From contig CM038050.1 of the NCBI GenBank assembly GCA_021397845.1, forward strand, positions 109,047,891 through 109,111,890: a stretch of DNA of 64,000 bases, written 5' to 3'. The notes below the pieces were generated by a model. The model was not told where the DNA came from and did not search any database. It worked only from the letters and a program-made list of their open reading frames with translations. This document shows, piece by piece, positions 43,525-55,353 of the stretch. Each line of letters begins with the position of its first letter. The first letter of the stretch is position 1. A program made the translations under genes and the position numbers. The DNA is from Areca catechu. Taxonomy: Eukaryota > Streptophyta > Magnoliopsida > Arecales > Arecaceae.

Positions 43525-44965
43525 GAGGCACCAGAATAAGACAGAGGCTTTTTCAACCCTCTGTAAATTGATCAATAATTTATGAGTCCATCTGTAATAA
43601 GGGCTTAGCTCATCTGAGACTAGTTTAGTTGTTATTTGAGTATTTTTAGTTGTTATTTTAGTTCTGTACTAGTCAGCTCATGTTGAGCTAGTTCAGTCCA
43701 ATGCTAGTCAGCTCATGTTGAGCTAATTTTATTTTTTTGAGTCCTGTCCAAGCATACTGAAGACTCTAGACTATATCATACAAGTGAAGACCAAGTCCAA
43801 CTAGATTGAAGACATGGAAGTATAGCACAAGTCCAACCCAGCTTGAAGATTTGAAGACCCTAGGAGGAAAATTCAGAAAACCCTGATTTCTTATAGATGC
43901 CCTCCAAATGCCCAGATTCCCTTCCAGATGCCAAAGTATATTCATAGATAATGGCATCCATGATTCCAGAGGTCCATCTGCATCCTAGCCCAAAGAAATC
44001 AAGCCCAGGTGCCAAGCCCAAGCCCCTAAGAAGCAAGATACCAGGGAATATTCCTGCTACCTGGCTACCAGGCCACCCCAGCTTCCAGAGGCCCAAACCC
44101 ATGCACCCGAGCCCCTTTGGGCTGGCCTTTTGCTGCTCCTAGAAGCCCAACACGCCCCCCTAGGCATCCTTGGAGTCTTGACCAAGTCAAGAAAATTGTT
44201 AGGGATTTTTCTACCTAATATTTCCTTATTTTCTAGCTAGGATTTGAGAGGGAAAAGGATTCTTATGTAAAGACTTATGTACCCTTACTTGGAGCCCAAG
44301 GTTAAGGGTCTATTTAAGGGACCCTAGCCTCTTGTATGAGGGGAATTTTTGATGAATGAAAACCTTGAGTTCTTCTATTGAGTTGTGTGATACCCTGCTG
44401 TGTGCATAAAGGGGTTTGCGAGAGTTCTTCTTCCCAGTGCTGCAATCATCTTCCTACTACCAACAAGCATCTCAGATCCCTGGACGCCCACTCCAAAAGA
44501 AGCCTTTCCTTGCTATTTTTCTTTTGTTTTCTTGTTCCTTTGTGAGTTTTCTAACCCCTGACAGGTCGTTTGCAGGTCCCCGAGTTCCTACGAATCCAAC
44601 GACTCCATCCAAGCCTCAATCGGATCACCGAGCAAAAAGCCGGGTATCCGCGGGTCTTTGGCTCGATTTTCCAGGCCGCATCCGTCGAGGAACGAGAGAC
44701 CCTTTTGCTGCGATCTTCACAGACATTGTCAGGTACATCCCTCTACCTCCAGTAGTTTTATTGTAGGAGAGCTTGCCCTAACCGAGGCTTCTCAACCCCG
44801 GCGATCCTTCTTTTCTACTTTTCTAGGTCCTAATCTGCATGCTGATCTTCTAAAATTCATATAAAATTCCCTACAACTTATTTTAATCTGAAATTTGGGA
44901 ATTAATCACTCAACCCCACATATAAAATATATAAAAAAAATTGCATGCAAATTAGTTCCCCATCA
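43511..44965 (+). repeat. Element D 3' LTR
   Basis: 1455 bp, TGGTGGGGACACC to TTCCCCATCA, followed by the CCTCT duplication. Confidence 0.93.
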
Positions 44966-44970
44966 CCTCT

Positions 44971-46300
44971 CAGGGAGAATGACATCGCTCAGCCTACTTT
45001 CACCCTAGGATAGCAGCAGTTCCAGACTCTTTTGAACCGCATCGACACTCTTACCACCATGGTTCAGAACCTTCAAGATGTGGCCAATGAATGACAGCAG
45101 CTGCTCGCAACATCTAGAACCACTATTGCCGAAGGGAGCAGACAGCAAGGAGTCCCTCGACACCACTCCCACGCGACCCTGGAGACTCGAAGGCCACAGA
45201 GGACTCATGCCGATAGGAAAAGAGTGAGGTCCACTTCACACTCTTTCATGAATTCATCTCCGACAATGACTAGTGACGAGATGAAGACCCAAGAGACTAC
45301 ACAGCAAGCTCCAGTGCATGGAGGAGCAGATTGCCGAACTCGTCGATCAGCAACAAGAAGAAGAAGCATTGGTGTACGACTCTCACCTGCCATTCTCCAC
45401 CAGAATTATGGAGAAAATTATCCCCCGACACTTCAAGATCCCTCAGGTGGATGCTTATGACGGCACCACTGACCCTCTATACCATTTGGGCACATATAAG
45501 GCCCACATGATGGTGTAGGGCTCCTTCGACGTCCTCACTGCATCACCTTCCCCATAACACTTAAGAAGGCAGCTCGGATGTGGTTTTTTGCCATTCGACT
45601 TGGTACGATTTACTCCTTCTCCAAGCTTGAAAAGCTATTTTTATCCCATTTTAGGACCTGCAGCCGGATGCCGAAGAACATGGACTGCCTCTTCCTCGTG
45701 CAGTAAAAGGAAGGAGAAACCCTCCAGGAACACATGGCCCGATTTAATTTGACGAACATGAAGATCTCGAACCTCAACGAGCATGTGGCTATTTCAGCTT
45801 TCAAGAAGGGGCTACAATCGTCCAGGCTCACCTTCTCACTGGATAAAAAATTTCTGACAAGCTACTCGAATTACTTGCCCGGGCAAAAAAATACGTCCTA
45901 GCAGAAGAAAAGCAGCAAGCCGATACCAGGCTAAAGAGAGGTCGGCTCCCAAGAGGAGCGATAAGGCTACGGAAGTCTGACCTCCTTGCAATGGCACCAA
46001 CCAATGGCACCAACTCGACCCGACGTCGTAGCCCTATGTCGAAGGACTTCCCTAGGAGGTTCGAGACTTACACACCTCTCTCCCTTGGGAGAGAGAAAAT
46101 CCTTATGGAGATAAAGAAGGAGACCTTCCTATAGAGACCTCGCCCGATGAGGAGTCCCTCCACATCAAGGAACAAGGACAAGTACTACTGGTTCTACCGC
46201 GACCACGGGCATAGCACAGAAGATTGCCTCTAGTTAAAGGATGCGATCGAAGACCTGATCATGTAGGGGTATCTACACAAGTATGTTTGACCCAGAGGAG
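44971..46300 (+). pseudogene. Tat2 gag
   Basis: Tat-lineage Gag in broken frames: LPFSTRIMEKIIPRHFKIP then VDAYDGTTDPLYHLGTYKAHMM (45380-45510), EGETLQEHMARFNL (about 45710-45760), AFKKGLQSS (about 45800), and near the end YYWFYRDHGHSTEDC (about 46180-46230), the histidine/cysteine motif typical of Tat Gag. Stops and shifts (for example TAG at 45517) show it is inactive. It would form the particle of an autonomous element. Confidence 0.8.
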
Positions 46301-46382
46301 TCGGGCTGAAACTTCCATTACCAAAAACCTCCCGGAGGAAATATAGCTACCCAACCAATGCCCTACTGACAGAAATGTTGGC

Positions 46383-46889
46383 ATGCTCCACCGTCGATCC
46401 GATTGGAGAGACGAGGGAGGTCAGGACATCTCAAAGAGGTCTCGGGGTTCTAATGCAATTAGTTTCTCCAACGAAGACCTCTTAGAGACAAAGGTCTACG
46501 GGAACGATCCCGTTGTTATGTCGATAGTAATTGCCAACTATGATGTAAGAAAGATCCTTATTGATAATGGAAGCTCCATTGAAGTTTTGCTGTATGATGC
46601 CTTTATCAGAATGAACCTGCTTAGAACCAGACTGCAAGAATCCCCAATATCGCTAACTGGGTTTGGGGGGAACTCTATCGATGTAGAAGGAGAAATAACT
46701 CTGCCCATGACCATCGGATCAGAACCTTATCAAAAGACCCTCCCTATCAATTTTGTGGTCATCCGCATGACATCGGCTTAGAATGCCATATTGGGGTGAC
46801 TGGCCCTTAACAAATTTCGAACCATTATGTCTTCCTACCACTTGCTGGCTAAATTTCTGACTTGGAATGGGGTCGGAGTGATGAGAGGG
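46383..46889 (+). pseudogene. Tat2 protease (truncated)
   Basis: After Gag comes SNEDLLETKVYGNDPVV, then the catalytic region RKILIDNGSSIEVLLYDAF (D-N-G variant of D-S/T-G), GFGGNSIDVEGEITLPM and NFVVIRMTSA-stop-NAILG. It is homologous to the Tat1 protease at 210-488 (VEGEITLP in both) but a different copy. At 46890 it runs into a SIRE-like LTR start, and the rest of Tat2 is not in the window. Confidence 0.8.
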
Positions 46890-47376
46890 TGTTTACTTTG
46901 GTCTTGATTTTGATGATTGACAAAATATTTAAGTATATATGAGTACTAATGCATGTTAAAAGTGTTTAGCAGTTTCAGGTACTCATTAAATGTTGAAAGA
47001 TTGAAAAGATTGTCATTCAATTGAAGAAGTCCAAATTTAGATGAAAAATCTACTCAAAGAGGACTTTGATAGTTGAAAATTGCTTGAATGGACATATGAG
47101 TTCAACACAAACTTGATTCAGCACAATTTCAGAAGTTTTTAAGAAAATCTCAATGATATGTTGACTCAAAGTGTCGACACATGACTCAAGGTGTTGACTC
47201 AAAGTGTCGACACATAACACCAAGTGTCGACACATGATAGTGAAGTGTCGACACATGCTGGTATGCAAAGAATGTTTCAAATGGCATGACTGAAGTGTCA
47301 ACACATAGATGTGTTGTGTCGACTCAAAGTGTCGACACATGGATCAGCTCATCACCTGAGATTTTTGTATCACAGA
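46890..47376 (+). repeat. SIRE-like Copia LTR, 5' part only
   Basis: Starts TGTTTACTTTGGTCTTGATT and follows the solo LTR at 52730 (TGTTGACTCTGGTCTTGATT ... TTGATGATTGACAAAAT ... AAGTATATATGAGTACTAAT). It contains a run of GTGTCGACAC repeats (47170-47345). It is cut at 47377 by the family C LTR, and the remainder is not in the window. Confidence 0.7.
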
Positions 47377-48747
47377 TGATGCAAAAAAAAAAGGATGAGG
47401 TGATGATGCTAGCACGGATGATGCAAAGGTGGTTATATCTTGTTTTCTTTTTAGGGTTTTGTCTTTGATTCCCGATAGCAAGCAAAGAGAACCTAGAAAA
47501 ACTGAAAGAAAAGAGGTCTATGCTAGCAGATCAATCCCTAAGAAATGATAGACCAGGATCCCGAGATTAAGGAACCCCGGGATTAGGACTAGCTCGATAA
47601 ACCCAATACCTACCTAGGAGATGGGGATGCAAACCTTTCAAATTCTGAAGCGCTTGGTGCAGAGATCGCTCCACTCGACGGATGCGGCCTGGATGTCCAA
47701 GCAATCACGCCCGTGGATGCGCTGATTCCCGATCATGTGGCCGTGATGGCAAGATGACCCATCTCCGATGTTCGTAGCACCGAGGAAGACCTGTAGGCAG
47801 CAAGAGAAAGAACGGTTAGCGAAAAGATGAGAAGTGTTGAAGTTGAAATAGGGTTAGGGTAGAGAAACAGGGCTTCGAGCCCGGTATCCGACTGGAGTCC
47901 GAAATCAAAGTTGATAACTTGGGGCCTCGCACCCCGCGACATCCCGGAGGATGAAGGAATTGTGGCCTCCCACCACTCAATGCTCTCAAGCGAAGGAATG
48001 TGGCCTCACACCACTCGACGCCCTTAGGCGAAGGAACGTGGCCTCACACCACTCGACATCCCTGGGGATGAAGGAAGAGTTTCACTCACTCACAACCTAG
48101 TCTAGGGAGACAGAGGATTGGAGAAGAAAACACTTAAAATTTTTTTTTGTATTCATTCACTAACTGTTACAAAGTGGGGTTTGGGTTTTTTAAATAGGTA
48201 CCCAAAGATACATTCAAAATTCAAAAGAAAACCCATTCAAAATTTGAACCAAAGTACAACTCAATTTGAAAGTGGCGCCCAAGCTTTGGAGAGCTTTCTT
48301 CTTGGCCGACCAGCTTGGTATGGCATGATGCTTGGCTTGGAGTGGAGGAGTTGCTCCTTGGACTTCCTTCTTTGCTTGCTTGGTTTTGGTAGAAAACATG
48401 AAGTGAGGCTAGCTTGGAGGGATTGTCCCACTTTGACTTTTCTTGGCTTGATTCAAGGCTGACCAAATGGGAATAATCCTAGGCGTGGCATGATTGGAGG
48501 CTTGGAGAGGGGGATTAGTCTTTGACCTTCCTTCCTTGCATGGCTTATTTTGGTAGAAGGCTTGGATTGAGGCTTGATGTCTTCACCATGCCTTTCTTGC
48601 TTAACTTCATCAACAGATCATGCCTTTCTTGCTTAACTTCTTTATGGAAGAAGGCTTGAGTGGAGGCATGCATCAAGGGATTTGAAACTTCTTTCCACTT
48701 GGAGAATGGAGGATGCCTTTCTTGCTTGACTTCTTTATGGAAGGTGT
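47377..48747 (-). repeat. Family C 3' LTR, left segment
   Basis: Begins TGATGCAAAAAAAAAAGGATG (minus-strand LTR end). Includes diverged 38-bp units with GTCGAGTGGTGTGAGGCCAC on the opposite strand (about 47920-48075) and CTATTTAAAAAACCC near 48188-48202 (minus), a likely TATA. It is interrupted at 48748 by A2 with GGTGT as target duplication and continues at 55354. Confidence 0.85.
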
Positions 48748-50024
48748 TGATGCGGCAAGCATATGATTAATGATTTGATTAGTGTATGTAGAGCAATGAA
48801 ACCTAATTACATTTGCATTGTACTCATCATAATAAGTCTTAAGGATTACATGAAAAGGGACTTTTACTTGATTAGACACAATCCTAAATTAAGAAGGAAG
48901 AAGATCTAGATAATAGGGGTTAATGATTGTGGACTTACCGTGATGAGCTTTCCAACCTTCTTTTGATTCATACCTTGAAACTACCAACGCTCAGAACTGA
49001 AGAACCTTGGATAACAGAGATCAGAACCCTGGACTTGGGCTTCAGCTTGTTGGTTCCTTGTCAAGGAAGACCCTGCTTGCAACTCGAAAACCTCGAAGGA
49101 CCCTGCACATAAAGAATAAGAGTTAAGGAAGAAGAAAGGCATGCATATGGAAGGGATGGAAAATTTGTGAGCAAAGAAAGAGATTTGAGATGGCCAGGCC
49201 GACTCAAAGGCCTTCTTCTTGACTTGGGCATTGGATGCTTGGAAGAGAGAATAGTTTGGTGTGGAAGAGGGGCTTAGAAACAATCACTCAAAACATAAAA
49301 CTTCAATTCAACTTCAACTTTCATTAATCTCCAAAAATCAAATCCCTTTTACAATGGGGCATCCAAGGCTTTTTAATAGCCTTACAAAACTTTAGAAATT
49401 TGAAAACTCCCCAAATTATGGAGGATTACAAGGGAGGTTGGAGGATATGGGGCCTTGTTACATGGGATAAGGAGAAATTCATGGAGATTCTCCCCAAATT
49501 ATGGAGGATTACAAGGGAGGTTGGAGGATATGGGGCCTTGTTACATGGGATAAGGAGAAATTCATGGAGATTGGCCGGTTTCTTTGAATTTAAAATGCTT
49601 GGTCGATCTCCCCTTTAGGTGCCCATTTGAAGGTGACGTGGCTGAGGATGTGGCATCCCTGGTGGCTGCTTTGTTGGCATGGTGATGTGGAATTCCAGCT
49701 TGGTGGACCAAGGTCTTGATTTGGAAGCTCCAAGTGGTTTGGTGAACCTCAACTTGAAGTAGCTTCGACTTGATTTAAATAAACCTAATGGAACTGTAAT
49801 TGAGTTCTTATTTGAACCCAGATTGAGACAGGACATAATTACAGGACTCGATTGGACATAATTACAGGATTCATGAAATTGAAACTAAGTAATTATAGGA
49901 CTCTTGAAAGTAAATTGCCCTTTACAAGAAAAATTTAACATAGTGATTTTCGATCCAAAGTGGAATCAGGTTAACCTTATTTGAGTGAGGTTTTATTCTG
50001 CTTCTGCTTCTGGTGTCCACACCA
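48748..50024 (-). repeat. A2 left LTR (3' LTR)
   Basis: TGATGCGGCAAG to CCACACCA, 1277 bp. It shares ATTAATGATTTGATTAGTGTATG near its start with the right LTR, where the array copies have ATTAATGTTTAGATTATGG, so A2 is a different subfamily member. Confidence 0.92.
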
Positions 50025-50620
50025 ATTCTCCTGGGGTGGGCAGAACTCGACCCAGTCGAGTATGGTTCAGTTTTGCCCTGGTAATGCTCGAACAAGTCTG
50101 GGTTAAGTCTTTGCAGGTCCTCTCGAGTAATGCAAGAGTTGTTGGACTCAGGTCGACCTTGCCATTGAACCAGGTATCGCTGATAGTCCTTATTCCTGGT
50201 AGTAATGGTCTTGTCATCCAGGATTCTCTCAATCCTCTCTCTCCACTCAGGTAGGGTTGGTGGTGGAAACTTGAAAATAAGTTCACTCTCAATGAAAGTT
50301 TCTGGCCCAAAAGGCTCACTAGGTATTAGTACTGGTTCTTTGTATTCTACTAGGTCTGAAACATTAAAGGTTGTACTGATACCCATTTCAGGTGGAAGTT
50401 CCAAAACATATGCATTAGGCCCTATTTTCTTTAAGATCTTGAAAGGTCCCGCTCCACGGGCATGCAGCTTCTTTATGGTTCCAGAGGGGAACCGTTCAGG
50501 GTTGAGCCTAATCATCGCATAATCTCCTTCACAAAATTCTTTAGCCCTCTTATGTGAATCAGCTAAATGTTTGTAAGTCTCATTGCTCAGTTTGATCTTA
50601 TTACTGATTTCTTTATGCAA
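49922..50620 (-). CDS. A2 integrase tail with chromodomain, intact ORF
   Basis: 232 codons from M-H-K-E-I (the frame is open some codons further up, SESTESFAQHVTN). Residues about 1-110 are the C-terminal part of a Gypsy integrase (YAMIRLNPERFPSG, KLHARGAGPFKIL, VEYKEPVLIP), and residues about 133-186 are a chromodomain (IERILDDKTITT, YQRYLVQWQGRP, ITREDLQRLNPDLFEHY). The usual D-D-S-W before ITRED is N-N-S-C, so a tryptophan is lost. The frame passes through hairpin and purine tract and ends inside the LTR. There is no catalytic core. It could make a small chromatin-reading protein, but translation is unproven. Confidence 0.65.
   Translation of the reverse strand: MHKEISNKIKLSNETYKHLADSHKRAKEFCEGDYAMIRLNPERFPSGTIKKLHARGAGPFKILKKIGPNAYVLELPPEMGISTTFNVSDLVEYKEPVLIPSEPFGPETFIESELIFKFPPPTLPEWRERIERILDDKTITTRNKDYQRYLVQWQGRPESNNSCITREDLQRLNPDLFEHYQGKTEPYSTGSSSAHPRRIGVDTRSRSRIKPHSNKVNLIPLWIENHYVKFFL
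50025..50060 (-). promoter_or_regulatory. Hairpin and polypurine tract of A2
   Basis: On the minus strand ACTCGAC-TGG-GTCGAGT, then TCTGCCCACCCC and AGGAGAAT before the LTR start TGGTGTGG. The stem is the same as in B and D; the loop differs (TGG against AGG). Confidence 0.7.
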
Positions 50621-50699
50621 ATTTGTGACATGCTGTGCGAAAGATTCAGTAGACTCAGAAATTTACACAAGCACTTACAAAATGCAGACTGAACTAGGC

Positions 50700-50760
50700 A
50701 TCCTTATTGAGAGGAATTTTATTGGACTTTCTAGGACCTAAACCTAACAGATTAATGATT
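50700..50760 (-). other. Conserved non-coding block (A2)
   Basis: Minus strand TTAGGTTTAGG, CCAATAAAATTCC, AAGGATGCCTAGTT, as in copies A1 to A4 and in B, C and D. Confidence 0.5.
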
Positions 50761-51630
50761 CACTAGGTTTGACCCTGGTCTGGTATGCACATGAGAATTT
50801 ACCATGGGTTCCTAGCAAATGCCATAAGGTTTTCCAAAAGTAGGTAGCAAAAGGAATGGGCTTTAAAAGCTCATGCATCCTAGTAATCTCATAAAAATGA
50901 AACTTAATGGCTCTAAAATTATGATAAGACTCAGGGAAAGGCAGGAAATAGGAATCCGAGACTTGGGATAATTTAGGGGAATCTTGAAATAGACCTTGGT
51001 TACTCATGATGACCTTAAGATTAGAATTTTGATCTACAGGCGGGATGCTTCTAGGTAGTTGAAGTCATCAGGAAAGTCTTCTAGAATAATGATTGGGTTC
51101 TTCTCAGGTACCTGAAGGAGTTCTTGTGTCGAAGCTAAAGTATTGGGTTCTTCCTGAGGGCATTGTCTTACGGGAACCAAGTCCTCACTAAATTTTGGTT
51201 GTTCTGATGTTTCAGGACTAGGCTCAATAATCTTTTCTTTACCAAAGGTTTCCTCAGGTAAGGTACTAAAGTTGTTCTCTTCATAGTCTTCCCTTTCATT
51301 TTCATCTATTAAACTTATGTCGGTCTCATACATATATTTACTAGGTTCAAATTTGCCTTCTTCCTTCCCTAGCCCTTCAGTTTGAGGATACCCTAAGTCT
51401 TGAGTATTCATGAACTCAACTTGTACTTCAGGGTTCTTACTCCAATCATTCATATGAGCTAATGGGAAAGTAGGAGTTGGTTGGTCTAAGGAAAATTGTT
51501 TAGCCAGCATTTGGTTCAATTGGGCCATTAGATCATTTAGGCCTTTCAGCATGGTTTCAAGATTTGGGTCCATGGCTACACTGGACTGGGCTTGGATTGG
51601 TGAATATGGTGTCCCTGCTCTAGTTGTCAT
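50744..51630 (-). pseudogene. A2 Gag-like ORF
   Basis: Start M-T-T-R-A-G near 51630. Two open pieces, 51034-51630 and 50744-51007, are separated by a one-base deletion near 51063 (TTGAAGTCATC, sisters TTGAAGGTCATC). The first has LKGLNDLMAQLNQ, YETDISLIDENE and LPEETFGKEKIIEPSPE. The second has SYFLPFPESYHNF ... PFATYFWKTLWHLLGTHGKFSCAY, the shared C-terminal domain. One indel from intact, so this is the best template for the family A protein. Confidence 0.75.
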
Positions 51631-52646
51631 GCATGCAAATGGACTCAAGCTCGAGCTAAGGTTTCCTAGACCTAGAGCACAAATTAGAGGTCTAATTAAG
51701 TGAACCAACTAGCTAGTAGTACTTATGGGACTTAGCCAGGTAGGTGGTGGGGAGTGAAGGTCCCTGATTGCCAACCTTAGACACCAATCTGAGATTGGCC
51801 AGGTAGGCAGACCAAATTACAAGCCCTGATGCACCAATCCTAGACACCAAGCCAGTAAGCACACACCAATTAGCTGACACAGTTAACTTGACCCTAACCT
51901 GAACCCAATTTGTTGGTGTCCCTAACCCACTAGGGCAATTAACGTTTTACTCAATTTTAATTAATGGGCTGGGATCGATATGCTGGTTGGTGATTTTTGG
52001 GCTAGGGACAGGTGATGAAATCCTGACCCTATGTCAAATTGATGCCCTTAATTTGATTTCTCATGAGATGAATGAAATGCTAAGGTGCTGCAGAAGTGTG
52101 TTGCAGTTTGAAAGTGGTGTGGAAAACATGATGAAAAAAATATTCAAAAATTCTAAAAAATTCACAGAGGATTCCTAACTTATATATTTCAATGCAGGTG
52201 AAAGGAATTTTAAAACTAAAATCTGTACTACTCTAATAAGATCCTATAATTGAAGATAAATAAAAAGGACAGAACAGAACCCTAATGATAGTGTCGAACT
52301 GCAAAAATTTTGATTTTTTTTATAATTTTTTTCTGATGATGAAATTTTATATGGTTATAACTGACTTAAAAAGAAACAAGAAAAAAAATATTTCAATAAA
52401 AAATTAGTGACTTTTGTTTGGAGCTGCAGACGGATTACAGTAAATAGATGCAAATTTTCAGAAAACAGAACCTAATCAAACAAGTGCAATGGCTTACCCA
52501 AACTTCAATCTAAAAAACTCACGTCCGGCCAGGGGCTCATTATTTCCATGGGTCATGACAGTGTACTAGAGTACACCCGCTCAGGAGGCGTGAATTTTAG
52601 ATCTTGCTTGGATTTAAAGAAAACTATTCTACCCTAATGCAACCAT

Positions 52647-52658
52647 GCTCTGATACCA
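52647..52658 (-). promoter_or_regulatory. Primer-binding site of A2
   Basis: TGGTATCAGAGC on the minus strand, three bases from the LTR at 52662. Confidence 0.92.
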
Positions 52659-52729
52659 ATTTGATGCGGCAAGCATATGATTAATGATTTGATTAGTGTA
52701 TGTAGAGCAATGAAACCTAATTACATTAG

Positions 52730-54134
52730 TGTTGACTCTGGTCTTGATTTTGATGATTGACAAAATGTTTAAGTATATATGAGTACTAATTATGTTTTAA
52801 GTGTATTTCTCAGATCTTAGTACTCAACCATGTTGAATGAAGAAATGCTTGTATTTCAGTTGAAAAAGTCCTTAAATTAATGGAAAATCAAATATATAGA
52901 CTTTGGAATTAATATGAAAGGATTTGAAGATGGTTCAGCAAGGCCGGCACGGCAAAATTTCAGTGGCACGCTTCAGAGGTCGACACCAGAGGTCGACACC
53001 TGTCCAGAGGTCGACACTTGAGGTCAACACCTGTTCAGAGGTCGACACCAGAGGTCGACTCATAGCCTGAGAATTCAAACTGGGCAGAACTATGGTTTTC
53101 TGGATTTTTGCCTAAGATAAACTGGAGGTCGACTCATGAGGTCGACACTTGATCCAGAGGTCGACTCATGAGGTCGACTCATGGCATAACGGCTAGTTTT
53201 TCTGAACTTCTAATTTGATTTCCAACGGCCATAAACGGCCATATTTTTGAATCTAACGGTCTTGTAGAGTTGTTTCAGCATGAATGAGGTATTTAACCTC
53301 CACCAAACTTCAAAAAAGATAAGGAGACAAGGTGAAAAGGATTAGAGTGAAAGTAAAAAGCCTTCAAGCAATTCCAAGCCAAAAAGAGTGAGAAATCCAA
53401 GAGATTCCTTAGCCAAAAGCTTTCCATCTTTGAGGAATCCAACTTTCAAGAGTTTGGCATTTAGTGAGGTCAAAGATTCCAAGGGAAAAGGCTTGAAGAG
53501 TCTCCATCAAGAGCTTCAACGAATTTCTAATTGCTCAAAAGGAGTTTGTATTGTTTTAATTCGTTGTATTCATATTCTTTTGTCTTTGGCTAGTTTCAAG
53601 GGAATTTGAAACTAGTGTGAGGTTTGTTGGTGAGCCAATTGATAAAACCAACTAGGGTTCCTTGTAAGCCCGAAGCCAAAACAAGTGAGTGGGGTTTGTT
53701 GGTGAGCCAATTGATAAAACCAACTAGGGTTCCTTGTAAGCCCGAAGCCAAAACAAGTGAGTGAGGTTTGTTGGTGAGCCAATTGATAAAACCAACTAGG
53801 GTTGCTTGTAAGCCCGAAGCCAAAACAAGTGTGTAAGGTTTTGACTTGTGAGCCTGGTAAAACAAGTCGGCTGTAATCTAAAGATTATAGTGGAAATTCC
53901 CAAGTGGAGCTTGGGGAGTGGATGTAGGTGCTAGGTGCACCGAACCACTATACTTCTTGTGTGTTTGCATTGCTCTTCTTTTTGCTCTTTAATTGTTGAT
54001 TTATTTCATTGCTTTCGTTGCACAATTATTTGAGCACTATCACTCTTCACCTTAAAATTTGATAGCACATATATTGCTTTAATTTTTTAAATACCCAATT
54101 CACCCCCCCTCTTGGGCACCATATCTGGGCAACA
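52730..54134 (+). repeat. SIRE-like Copia solo LTR
   Basis: 1405 bp from TGTTGACTCTGG to CTGGGCAACA with duplication ATTAG (52725-52729 and 54135-54139). The ends (TGATTTTGATGATTGACAAAATG at the start, CACCCCCCCTCTTGGG near the end) resemble SIRE/Maximus LTRs from memory. It holds GAGGTCGACACC-type repeats (52975-53190) and a 72-bp tandem triplicate (53619-53838). It is a remnant of full-element excision by LTR-LTR recombination. Confidence 0.88.
53619..53838 (+). repeat. 72-bp tandem repeat (three copies) in the SIRE-like LTR
   Basis: GGTTTGTTGGTGAGCCAATT starts at 53621, 53693 and 53765, exactly 72 bp apart, with only a few differences. Because 72 is a multiple of three, a shadow frame on the minus strand stays open through it. 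Confidence 0.9.
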
Positions 54135-55353
54135 ATTAGCATTGTACTCATCATAATAAGTCTTAAGGATTACATGAAAAGGGACTTTTACTTGATTAGA
54201 CACAATCCTAAATTAAGAAGGAAGAAGATCTAGATAATAGGGGCTAATGATTGTGGACTTACCGTGATGAGCTTTCCAACCTTCTTTTGATTCATACCTT
54301 GAAACTACCAACGCTCAGAACTGAAGAACCTTGGATAACAGAGATCAGAACCCTGGACTTGGGCTTCAGCTTGTTGGTTCCTTGTCAAGGAAGACCCTGC
54401 TTGCAACTCGAAAACCTCGAAGGACCCTGCACATAAAGAATAAGAGTTAAGGAAGAAGAAAGGCATGCATATGGAAGGGATGGAAAATTTGTGAGCAAAG
54501 AAAGAGATTTGAGATGGCCTGGCTGACTCCAAGGCCTTCTTCTTGACTTGGGCGTTGGATGCTTGGAAGAGAGAATAGTTTGGTGTGGAAGAGGGGCTTA
54601 GAAACAATCACTCAAAACATAAAACTTCAATTCAACTTCAACTTTCATTAATCTCCAAAAATCAAATCCCTTTTACAATGGGGCATCCAAGGCTTTTTAA
54701 TAGCCTTACAAAACTTTAGAAATTTGAAAACTCCCCAAATTGTGGAGGATTACAAGGGAGGTTGGAGGATATGGGGCCTTGTTACATGGGATAAGGAGAA
54801 ATTCATGGAGATTCTCCCCAAATTATGGAGGATTACAAGGGAGGTTGGAGGATATGGGGCCTTGTTACGTGGGATAAGGAGAAATTCATGGAGATTGGCC
54901 GGTTTCTTTGAATTTAAAATGCTTGGTCGATCTCCCCTTTAGGTGCCCATTTGAAGGTGACGTGACTGATGATGTGGCATCCCTGGTGGCTGCTTTGTTG
55001 GCATGGTGATGTGGAATTCCAGCTTGGTGGACCAAGGTCTTGATTTGGAAGCTCCAAGTGGTTTGGTGAACCTCAACTTGAAGTAGCTTGGACTTGATTT
55101 AAATAAACCTAATGGAATTGTAATTGAGTTCTTATTTGAACCCAGATTGAGACAGGACATAATTACAGGACTCGATTGGACATAATTACAGGATTCATGA
55201 AATTGAAACTAAGTAATTACAGGACTCTTGAAAGTAAATTGCCCTTTACAAGAAAAATTTAACCTAGTGATTTTCGATCCAAAGTGGAATCAGGTTAACT
55301 TTATTTGAGTGAGATTTTATTCTGCTTCTGCTTCTGGTGTCCACACCAGGTGT

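Larger units (their letters stand above)
38708..44965 (+). mobile_element. Element D: complete non-autonomous Gypsy retrotransposon with an intact ORF
   Basis: 6258 bp with the duplication CCTCT (38703-38707 and 44966-44970). Both LTRs are exactly 1455 bp with about 30 differences by hand count (around 98% identity), so this is the youngest full element here. Order: PBS, 596-codon Gag-like ORF, conserved non-coding block, decayed integrase tail, intact chromodomain frame, hairpin and purine tract. It has no enzymes. A solo LTR of the same family lies at 60810-62263. Confidence 0.93.
48748..55348 (-). mobile_element. Family A element 2 (A2), complete, inserted in the family C LTR
   Basis: Two LTRs of 1277 bp each (the right one after removing the SIRE-like insert) and one internal region (50025-52661). 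The duplication GGTGT lies at 48743-48747 and 55349-55353. Unlike the array at 494-17313, it has few single-base gaps. It carries the best-preserved integrase-tail/chromodomain ORF of the family. Confidence 0.93.
52662..55348 (-). repeat. A2 right LTR (5' LTR), split by a SIRE-like solo LTR
   Basis: Segments 52662-52729 and 54140-55348 together with one ATTAG copy give 1277 bp, equal to the left LTR, confirming a clean insertion of the solo LTR. Confidence 0.92.

Noticed and set aside
47050..48470. Several ORFs of 60-114 codons in 47.0-48.5 kb
   Set aside because: They fall within the SIRE-like LTR fragment and the family C LTR, lack known domains and are not shared in frame between LTR copies.
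53619..53838. CRISPR-like regular repeats
   Set aside because: The 72-bp units are directly adjacent without spacers and lie inside a plant LTR.
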